The notes below the pieces were generated by a model, which worked only from the letters and a program-made list of their open reading frames with translations, made no database searches and was not told where the DNA came from. Positions 57,526 to 64,000 of a stretch of DNA of 64,000 nt are shown piece by piece. Made by a program: the position numbers and the translations under genes. Origin of the DNA: Schleiferia thermophila (GTDB lineage Bacteria > Bacteroidota > Bacteroidia > Flavobacteriales > Schleiferiaceae); the NCBI RefSeq assembly GCF_003337435.1, contig NZ_QPJS01000001.1, forward strand, positions 1,109,998-1,173,997, in the 5' to 3' direction. Numbering within the stretch: the stretch's first letter is position 1; every line of letters starts with the position of its first letter.

Positions 57526-57988
57526 GGTGATATGGATGATTGTTGAGAATAGAAAAAGCTCTGTAAAATTGCTCGAGTACTACTATTCGAACTATCTGAT
57601 GACTTAGTGTCAATTTTGATAATGAGATCAATTTGTGAGCTTTAGTATAGACTGAAGAATGAAAACCATACGAACCTCCGATAACCCAAAGAGATCTTTT
57701 TACATTTATCATTTGTAAATTTTGAATAAAATTCGCTAATTCCCTGCTGGTTAAGTGAACCCCTCTTTCATCAAAGAGAACAAGATAATCAAAAGAAGAA
57801 AGATTTTTTAATATTATATCAGCTTCGTTTTTTTTTATATAATTTGATTCAGCTGAAGACGTTCGTTTTGGCTCTTCTTTAAGCAAATCAACTTTTGCGA
57901 AATAATTTATTTTAGATAGATAATATTGCTCAGCAAGACTCACAAAGTCGATGTTGGACTTTCCAATGGATAAAAGAGTAATTTTCAA
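57518..57988 (-). CDS. rlmH: 23S rRNA pseudouridine-1915 N3-methyltransferase (RlmH)
   Basis: SPOUT-class methyltransferase acting on the 70S ribosome. The 156-residue protein has [39 protein letters not shown] and the trefoil-knot end [34 protein letters not shown], all as in known RlmH. It starts divergently 50 bases from nadC, with a symmetrical TACCTTTG element between them. Confidence 0.96.
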   Translation of the reverse strand: [156 protein letters not shown]

Positions 57989-58006
57989 ATTTGAATTGTA
58001 TAGATG

Positions 58007-58020
58007 ACCTTTGCAAAGGT
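58007..58020. promoter_or_regulatory. Palindrome ACCTTTGCAAAGGT between rlmH and nadC, possible shared promoter core
   Basis: A 14-base perfect palindrome. On the minus strand it creates TACCTTTG (58014-58021), a fitting -7 element for rlmH. On the plus strand the corresponding GACCTTTG has one mismatch to TAnnTTTG. Divergent transcription from one core is plausible. Confidence 0.45.
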
Positions 58021-58038
58021 AAAAGTAAAGATAGTTTA

Positions 58039-58908
58039 ATGAAGGTTGAATTTAACGAAGTGGACTTTGATAGTCAGTTAGATCGATTAATAGAGTTGTC
58101 GCTGCAGGAAGATCTGGGCCATGGTGATCACAGTTCTTTGGCTTGCATCCCAAAAAATAAGATATTCGTAAGCCAATTATTTATAAAAGAGGATTGTGTA
58201 TTTGCAGGAGAGGACGTCATTTCGGCTGTGTTTCGCAAATTAGATCCCGGGGCTGTTTTTGTCGCCTTCAAACAAGATGGTGAAAAATGCTCCCCTGGCG
58301 AAGTGGTATACGAGGTGGAAGCTAAAGCTCATGCATTATTGGCAGGTGAACGGTTAATGCTCAATTTAGTACAGCGAATGTGTGGTATAGCTACTTACAC
58401 GTCCAAATTGGTTTCCATGATCAGACATACTAATTGTAAATTACTTGACACAAGAAAAACAACCCCTTTGTTGAGATTTCTTGAGAAAAAAGCTGTGGTA
58501 ATCGGAGGGGGTTATAATCACCGTTTTGGATTATACGACATGATCATGCTCAAAGACAATCATATAGACATTGCAGGCAGTATCACAAAAGCAGTACAGG
58601 CAACCAAAGCGTATTTAATGAAAAACAATTTGGATTTAAAAATTGAGGTAGAATGCAGAAATTTTGCTGAAGTAGAAGAAGCCATTCAGTTGCAGAGTGT
58701 AGACCGTATCATGTTTGACAACTTTACTCCTGAAATGATTGTAAAAGCGCTTGAAATTGTAAAAGGCAGTGCTGAAACTGAAGCGTCTGGAGGTATTACA
58801 GAAGACAACCTTAAAGCATATGCCGAAACCGGGGTAGATTACATATCCATAGGCGCATTGACGCATAGTGTAAAAGCTATCGATATCAGTTTCAAAGCAA
58901 AAAAATAA
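58039..58908 (+). CDS. nadC: Nicotinate-nucleotide pyrophosphorylase (carboxylating)
   Basis: Converts quinolinate and PRPP to nicotinate mononucleotide in de novo NAD synthesis. From the ATG at 58039 the 289-residue enzyme has LSLQEDLGHGDHSSLA, GERLMLNLVQRMCGIAT, LLDTRKTTPLLRFLEKKAVVIGGGYNHRFGLYDMIMLKDNHI and ASGGITEDNLKAYAETGVDYISIGALTHS. The frame starts at a TTG at 57991, but that leader is not conserved. yihY follows within 8 bases. Confidence 0.94.
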   Translation: MKVEFNEVDFDSQLDRLIELSLQEDLGHGDHSSLACIPKNKIFVSQLFIKEDCVFAGEDVISAVFRKLDPGAVFVAFKQDGEKCSPGEVVYEVEAKAHALLAGERLMLNLVQRMCGIATYTSKLVSMIRHTNCKLLDTRKTTPLLRFLEKKAVVIGGGYNHRFGLYDMIMLKDNHIDIAGSITKAVQATKAYLMKNNLDLKIEVECRNFAEVEEAIQLQSVDRIMFDNFTPEMIVKALEIVKGSAETEASGGITEDNLKAYAETGVDYISIGALTHSVKAIDISFKAKK

Positions 58909-58915
58909 ATTAAAC

Positions 58916-59848
58916 TTGAAAAAGATACAAAAAAAACTCAAAATCAAATTTATTTATTTATCAAGACTGCTTAAAAAAATTAAAATTCCATTTTTTCAAG
59001 GTCAGTCAATTTACGATGTGCTTAAGTTTTTCTATATTGGTATAGTTGAAGGAAATGTAACTTCACGTGCAGCAAGTGTTTCATTTAGTTTTTTTCTTGC
59101 ACTATTTCCCGGACTTATTTTCATTTTTACATTGATTCCTTATATTCCAATAGAAGGTTTTCAGGAGGTCCTATTTGATACTTTAAAACAGATCATGCCT
59201 CCAAACACATTTGAAGCCACCGAAAGTACCATTTATGACATCATCAACAATAAAAGAGGCAATTTGCTGTCCTTTGGGTTTATAGCGGCCCTCCTATTTG
59301 CCACAAATGGCACTAATGCGTTGATTAATAATTTTAATTCATCAGTACATCAGTTTAAAACAAGGAATTTTTGGAGACAAGAATTAGTAGCTATATTTCT
59401 CACCTTATTTTTATCTTTTTTGTTTATAATAGGGATTGTATTGATTATTTTTACAGATGGTTTTTCCAGTTGGTTAGTGGAGATAAACATTATACCGGAA
59501 AGTCTTAGACCTGTTTTCAGAGTTGGAAGATATATTTTGTTGGTTCTAGTTGTATTTATTTCCATTTCTTTGTTGTATTATTTTGGTCCAGCAGATAGAA
59601 AATTGTTTAAATTTTTTTCACCAGGTTCAATTTTAGCTACTGTTTTGATTGTAATTGGTTCAGAGCTTTTTAGTTTTTATATAAGCAATTTTAATCAATA
59701 TAATAAATTGTATGGTTCAATTGGTACTCTCCTGGTTATATTAATTTGGATTTATATCAATTCACTGATACTAATCATTGGTTTTGAATTTAACGCCGGA
59801 ATTGCAGCGGCAAAAAGAGAACATATCAAATCATTGCTTTCAAAATAA
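58916..59848 (+). CDS. YihY/BrkB-like inner-membrane protein
   Basis: A 310-residue membrane protein with about six helices. TTG (58916) is the only reasonable start near the nadC stop; the first in-frame ATG is about 90 codons further. The N-terminus is basic, followed by SRAASVSFSFFLALFPGLIFIFTLIPYIP, LLSFGFIAALLFATNGTNALINNFN and YNKLYGSIGTLLVILIWIYINSLILIIGFEFNAGIA, typical of the family. The role is not settled; it is sometimes called virulence factor BrkB without evidence of RNase activity. It is probably co-transcribed with nadC. Confidence 0.85.
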   Translation: MKKIQKKLKIKFIYLSRLLKKIKIPFFQGQSIYDVLKFFYIGIVEGNVTSRAASVSFSFFLALFPGLIFIFTLIPYIPIEGFQEVLFDTLKQIMPPNTFEATESTIYDIINNKRGNLLSFGFIAALLFATNGTNALINNFNSSVHQFKTRNFWRQELVAIFLTLFLSFLFIIGIVLIIFTDGFSSWLVEINIIPESLRPVFRVGRYILLVLVVFISISLLYYFGPADRKLFKFFSPGSILATVLIVIGSELFSFYISNFNQYNKLYGSIGTLLVILIWIYINSLILIIGFEFNAGIAAAKREHIKSLLSK

Positions 59849-60139
59849 TGAATCTACCGAAATAAATCCGCTTATAAATTTATGGATTAATTTCTAGATT
59901 GCATCCCATCTATCGATAGACTGACACTTTATGAAATATGAGATTGTGCGTGCTAAGAAATTTTTATCCGGGAATACTTATTTGATTTAATTGACTCAAA
60001 AAAATTTACTTGCGCGTAAAATACATTCCTCAATTATCCTTTGTAATTTTTCAATGCTTTTATGTGCATGCAAGGTAGTCTTGTAGTATTCACACAATAA
60101 AAAGTGCATTCAATATAAAGGTATTGAAAGCGAACTTTA

Positions 60140-61183
60140 TTATTTTTTTTCAGACTTTCTGAAGTCCGAAAATTTAGTGGTAATGCTAAAAAGATTAGCC
60201 GCACCACTTACATGATAAACCCCTCTGGCATACTGAATCATAAATTTACTAACCTTAAAACCTACTCCAAAGGTTAATCCGGCGGAGGATCTTCTTGTAT
60301 TCATTCTCAGCTCCTGTTGCATTCTGAAATTGTATCCAATAGCCAGATTAAATCCCTTTGTTGGAGAAAGCTCGGCCCCAAAACTCATGTGCCTAAAAAC
60401 TTTATTGGCTATCGTGATGTTTTCCTCGATCAATTGACTGGTAATTGGGTCTCTTCTCGAATTGGCAGGATTTATAAAACTGACATCCGGCCGGTGAAGC
60501 TGGTCGGCAGTAATATGCCATCTCAAAGGCAAATGGCGAAACCTGTTGCTCACTCCGATTTGCACATCAAAGGGTAAATTCCCTCTTTCAGTATGGTATG
60601 GATCCCATTGAAAGCCAAGATTTCTGACCAAAATGGCCACAGTCAATAGTTTTTCAGGTATGTGATAAGCGGCCCCTAAATCTGTTGCCAGGCCAAATGA
60701 ACTGTATTGTTCATAGGCCGAATTGACTATTTTCAAATTAGCTCCCAGGTGCAGGTTGGGATATATTTCCCTGCCATGGCCGATGGTGATTACCAAATCA
60801 GATACATCAAATTCACCTGTTTGCACTCCAAACTGATTGGCAGCAATAAATTTACCATACTGAAATGTGCGAATGCCTAAAGTAAAGGTACCTGCCTTTT
60901 CAAAGTCATGGGCATAATTAGCACTACCAATAAATATATCAGCCGGAAAACTTACGGCATTGATGCTAAGCGAACCATGCAGGTTGTTGTGAATCAATGC
61001 AGGATTTAAAAGAGCAAAGTTTACGTCAGGCTCCCAGTAGGCAATCGGCTGTCTGCCCATGGCTACTACCCGTGCTTCTGATGAGATGTTGAGAAACTGA
61101 AAAACCTCTCTTCCACCGATTTGAGCGATAGCAGAGTGATGCACTATTAGGAAGAAAAAGCAAACAAAGCTCCTTGTAATCAT
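60140..61183 (-). CDS. porQ: Type IX secretion system protein PorQ
   Basis: A 347-residue outer-membrane barrel with a signal peptide (FVCFFFLIVHHSAIAQ). The N-terminal GGREVFQFLNISSEARVVAMGRQPIAYWEPDVNFALLNPAL is the family signature. PorQ helps attach T9SS cargo at the outer membrane. Other T9SS core genes are not in the window; a T9SS cargo protein lies at 50767. It begins 15 bases downstream of the M20 dipeptidase gene. Confidence 0.87.
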   Translation of the reverse strand: MITRSFVCFFFLIVHHSAIAQIGGREVFQFLNISSEARVVAMGRQPIAYWEPDVNFALLNPALIHNNLHGSLSINAVSFPADIFIGSANYAHDFEKAGTFTLGIRTFQYGKFIAANQFGVQTGEFDVSDLVITIGHGREIYPNLHLGANLKIVNSAYEQYSSFGLATDLGAAYHIPEKLLTVAILVRNLGFQWDPYHTERGNLPFDVQIGVSNRFRHLPLRWHITADQLHRPDVSFINPANSRRDPITSQLIEENITIANKVFRHMSFGAELSPTKGFNLAIGYNFRMQQELRMNTRRSSAGLTFGVGFKVSKFMIQYARGVYHVSGAANLFSITTKFSDFRKSEKK

Positions 61184-61198
61184 GCCAGAGGCTACCAG

Positions 61199-62593
61199 CT
61201 AGGCCTTTTTTATGTTTACATAATTTTGGTAAAAATACGGGATGGTTTCGATTCCGATGTAATAGTTGAACAATCCAAAGTGTTCATTCGGCGAATGAAT
61301 GGCGTCAGAATCAAGTCCAAATCCCAGTAAAATGGATTTAACACCCAATTCCCGCTCAAAGAGAGAGACAATTGGAATACTACCACCAGAACGCACGGGT
61401 ACAGGCTTTTTTCCAAAAGTAGATTGCATGGCAAGGCTGGCTGCCTGATATTCAGGGCTATCCAACGGAGATACATATGGCTCGCCTCCATGATGAGGCT
61501 TGACTTTTACCGAGACACAGTCCGGCGCGATTTTGATAAAGTGCTCACTAAAAAGACGAGTGATTTTGTCGGGATTTTGATTGGGTACCAATCTCATAGA
61601 GATTTTTGCAAAGGCTTTTGAGGGAATTACCGTCTTTGCCCCTTCACCGGTATAACCACCCCAAATGCCATTTACGTCCAAGGTAGGACGTATGGAAGTG
61701 CGCTCCGGAGTGGTGAAGCCATTTTCTCCCCAGGTATTTTTAAGGCCAATGGATTTTTTGAATGCCTCGTCACTGTGTGGCGCCTCAGCCATTAAACGTC
61801 GTTCTTCATCTGACAAATTGACCACATCGTCATAAAATCCGGGTATTGTAATCCGATTGTTTTCGTCATGCAAAGAGGCAATCATTTTTGCCAAAATGTT
61901 TATTGGGTTGGGGACTGCCCCACCATAAAGTCCAGAGTGCAGGTCGCGGTTTGGTCCGACGACTTCGACTTCCACATAACTCAAACCTCTAAGGCCTGTG
62001 CAAATGGATGGAGTTTCATTGGAAAGAATTCCCGTATCGGAGATCAATATGGTATCACACTTCAATTTTTCTTTATTGTTAGCAACAAACCAGGCGAGAT
62101 GTTCTGAACCTACCTCCTCTTCACCCTCTATCATAAATTTTACATTGCAAGGCATAGTATTAGTAGCGAGCATCGCCTCTACAGCTTTGACATGCATAAA
62201 AAACTGCCCTTTGTCATCGCAGGCTCCGCGGGCAAAAACTGCACCTTCCGGATGTATATCGGTCTTTTTAACGACTGGGTCAAAAGGGCCGGATTCCCAT
62301 AAGTCAAGAGGATCAGGAGGTTGTACATCATAGTGTCCATAGACCAACACTGTCGGAAGAGAAGGGTCGAACAGATGCTCCCCATACACGACAGGATATC
62401 CCGGAGTGGGACAGACTTCCACATATTGTATCCCTGCAGCCTTCAGAAATTCTGCTGTTTTGTAAGCTGCTTTAAAGACAGCTTCTTTATATTGAGGATC
62501 AGCACTTACGCTTGGTATTCTCAATAGTTCAAACAGTTCGTTTAAAAATCTCTCTCTATTGGATTCAATATATTCCTTGATTTTTTGATGCAT
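61199..62593 (-). CDS. M20 family dipeptidase (ArgE/DapE/CNDP superfamily)
   Basis: A zinc-dependent exopeptidase of 464 residues from the ATG at 62593; the frame continues upstream to a TTG (62620). Metal-binding motifs are VLVYGHYDVQPPDP (His and Asp), ARGACDDKGQFFMHVKA (Asp) and MIEGEEEVGSEHLA (two Glu). The C-terminus has DSDAIHSPNEHF. It cleaves dipeptides in the cytoplasm; exact specificity is not known. porQ follows by 15 bases. Confidence 0.9.
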   Translation of the reverse strand: MHQKIKEYIESNRERFLNELFELLRIPSVSADPQYKEAVFKAAYKTAEFLKAAGIQYVEVCPTPGYPVVYGEHLFDPSLPTVLVYGHYDVQPPDPLDLWESGPFDPVVKKTDIHPEGAVFARGACDDKGQFFMHVKAVEAMLATNTMPCNVKFMIEGEEEVGSEHLAWFVANNKEKLKCDTILISDTGILSNETPSICTGLRGLSYVEVEVVGPNRDLHSGLYGGAVPNPINILAKMIASLHDENNRITIPGFYDDVVNLSDEERRLMAEAPHSDEAFKKSIGLKNTWGENGFTTPERTSIRPTLDVNGIWGGYTGEGAKTVIPSKAFAKISMRLVPNQNPDKITRLFSEHFIKIAPDCVSVKVKPHHGGEPYVSPLDSPEYQAASLAMQSTFGKKPVPVRSGGSIPIVSLFERELGVKSILLGFGLDSDAIHSPNEHFGLFNYYIGIETIPYFYQNYVNIKKA

Positions 62594-62783
62594 TGTGAGT
62601 GAATTTATTAGAGGGGTCAAATATAGGATTGGGGCGGACTTTTGGCCAGGTATAAGGTCGATAAAGATTGTCCGTAATTTTTTAGGATGGATTATTTGAT
62701 ACCTATTTTAGGAATAGAGTGCTGGATAATCATCTGGAAGCCTGGTAAACAGAGTCATGGCGTCAAGAAATGGAGAGAACTGC

Positions 62784-63392
62784 CTATCGGATTCGCGCAT
62801 CGTAAACGGCTCCCATACCGGGATTATCTCCCAGCAGTTCAAGGGTAATCATGCGCTTAATGGAATGAAATACCATCAGATGTAAATCCTCCACAATTTC
62901 CATATCTGAAATCGGAATATGCACGCTGATGTCTGCTATTTCAGCACATTTACCCCCTTTGTATCCAGTAAGTGCTGCTGTCAATATTTTTTGACTTTTG
63001 GCCCAGACCAGAGCATTTACTACATTGGCAGAATTTCCGCTACCTGAGAGTCCGATGACCAGGTCATCCTTAGAAGCAAAATTTTTTAACTGCTCTTCGA
63101 AAATGGCTTCATAACTGATATCATTTGCAATGGCCATCAGCGCAGGCAGATTGTCGTTTATGCATATACATTTAAATCTCTTTTCCAGCCCGAAAGAAGC
63201 TCCTTTAACAAAATCACCTGCCACATGAGAGGCTGTAGCACCACTGCCACCATTTCCCATTATGAAGATATTCCCCTTCTTTTCATAGGTTCTCAGCATG
63301 GCGGTTGCCAACTGATGCACTTTATCTACCGGTATGTAGTCAACTGCTGCTTGAGAAGCGTTCAAATACTTGCTTATGGCGTTGTGATTCAT
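62784..63392 (-). CDS. SIS-domain protein, GmhA-like phosphoheptose isomerase
   Basis: A 202-residue protein with the sugar isomerase fold: MGNGGSGATASHVAGDFVKG near residue 45 and VIGLSGSGNSANVVNAL near 112. The nearest family is GmhA (sedoheptulose-7-phosphate isomerase, for ADP-heptose of LPS). The usual metal and catalytic residues around HLMVFHSIKRMI appear to be kept. It overlaps the alpha/beta hydrolase gene by four bases (ATGA), so it is translated with it. Confidence 0.78.
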   Translation of the reverse strand: MNHNAISKYLNASQAAVDYIPVDKVHQLATAMLRTYEKKGNIFIMGNGGSGATASHVAGDFVKGASFGLEKRFKCICINDNLPALMAIANDISYEAIFEEQLKNFASKDDLVIGLSGSGNSANVVNALVWAKSQKILTAALTGYKGGKCAEIADISVHIPISDMEIVEDLHLMVFHSIKRMITLELLGDNPGMGAVYDARIR

Positions 63393-64000
63393 TCGACTAT
63401 GAAATTGGCTACTAAGTTATACACTGCTTCCGGTTGCTCAGCATGAACCCAGTGACCCGCATTTGGAATTGATTCGATTCGGGATGCCGGAAAGTGTTTT
63501 TTAATGATTTCTGAATCAGAACTTTGGATATAATCGCTTTTTTCGCCTTTAATGAAAAGCGTTGGATTGTGAAATTGGGCATAATCCGGGAGTGCTTTGC
63601 CCACTTCCTCAATTTTTTTTGCTATGACGTCGAGGTTAAATCTGAATTCAAAGCCTCCATCTGATTTTCGATGCAGGCTTTTGAGCAAAAAACTGACAAT
63701 ATCAGGATACGGGAGACTTTTTAGCAATTGTTGCTCAAGATCTGAGCGCGATGAAGTGGCAAGGTTTAATGATTTAAGTGCATCGATAATGTATGTGTGA
63801 TGAACAGGATAGTATCTTGGAGCAATATCCACGACAATAAGTTTGTCGACAGCCTCAGGCCGAAGTGTCGATAGAAACATAGCAGCTTTACCCCCCATTG
63901 AGTGGCCAAGTAAGATAGCTGGTAACAAGCCTTTTTTTTCCATGTATAAGAATACTTCTGCAGCCATGCTTTCATAGCTAAACTCTTCGGATTTTGGACT
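63389..64000 (-). CDS. Alpha/beta hydrolase (YbfF-like), partial at the 5' end
   Basis: The frame is open to the right edge of the window, so the start lies outside. What is present contains SPKSEEFSYESMAAEVF, the nucleophile elbow GHSMGGKAAMF (catalytic Ser), LIVVDIAPRYYP and the late GHWVHAEQPEAV with the catalytic His. An internal ATG at 63967 would leave out conserved residues upstream of it and is unlikely to be the start. It resembles YbfF esterases; the substrate is unknown. It is followed by the GmhA-like gene with a four-base overlap. Confidence 0.85.
   Translation of the reverse strand, partial: SPKSEEFSYESMAAEVFLYMEKKGLLPAILLGHSMGGKAAMFLSTLRPEAVDKLIVVDIAPRYYPVHHTYIIDALKSLNLATSSRSDLEQQLLKSLPYPDIVSFLLKSLHRKSDGGFEFRFNLDVIAKKIEEVGKALPDYAQFHNPTLFIKGEKSDYIQSSDSEIIKKHFPASRIESIPNAGHWVHAEQPEAVYNLVANFIVE

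Overview
The window looks like a chromosomal segment of a Bacteroidota bacterium, probably in or near the Saprospiria/Chitinophagia; this is inferred from gene content, not from a marker tree. The signs are PorQ and a protein with a type IX secretion C-terminal sorting domain, an Oar-like TonB-dependent receptor, OmpP1/FadL-like and DUF5916 outer-membrane proteins, the archaeal-type short prolyl-tRNA synthetase, -7 promoter elements of the form TAnnTTTG with few Shine-Dalgarno sites, and AT-rich intergenic DNA.

Positions 1-26786 form one unbroken minus-strand surface-polysaccharide (O-antigen or capsule type) locus. It starts with a small unknown protein and a winged-helix regulator, behind a promoter with a perfect palindrome just downstream. 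It then encodes nucleotide-sugar routes to UDP-GalNAcA (wbpO, wbpP), UDP-L-FucNAc (fnlA, a broken fnlB, fnlC), UDP-ManNAc (wecB) and dTDP-amino sugars (rmlA, two qdtA-like isomerases, a qdtB/fdtB-like aminotransferase, and vioA plus a sugar N-formyltransferase for Qui4NFo). An AsnB-like amidotransferase, a Wzx flippase, an EpsG/Wzy-like membrane protein, three glycosyltransferases and two tandem deacetylase-like proteins complete it. The most unusual part is a five-step acyl module at 12972-17094: acyl carrier protein, acyl-activating ligase, FabG-like reductase, left-handed-beta-helix acyltransferase and sugar aminotransferase. It probably makes a hydroxyacyl group and places it on an amino sugar. 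No rmlB and no initiating phosphoglycosyl transferase lie in the window.

The fnlB/capF/wbjC homologue is interrupted by one in-frame TGA inside its YxxxK catalytic motif. Three short repeats typical of Bacteroidota intergenic DNA lie in the locus: two flank fnlC and one sits inside wecB. They may mark recombination joints.

Positions 27074-64000 are mostly housekeeping. They hold a 2-Cys peroxiredoxin, a ZIP transporter and methyltransferase, an OmpP1-like protein, a striking Trp/Met-rich lipoprotein, proS and pdhB, groES-groEL, an Oar-like receptor, metK beside an 80% GC structured element, ggt, a MuiA/DUF4139 protein, rpsF-rpsR-rplI, gatC, a DUF5916 protein with a YqeY-like protein, a T9SS cargo protein, gcvP, a Na/Pi cotransporter with rdgB and rlmH, nadC with yihY, porQ, an M20 dipeptidase, a GmhA-like isomerase and a partial alpha/beta hydrolase. 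Several hairpin terminators and TAnnTTTG promoter elements can be placed around these genes.
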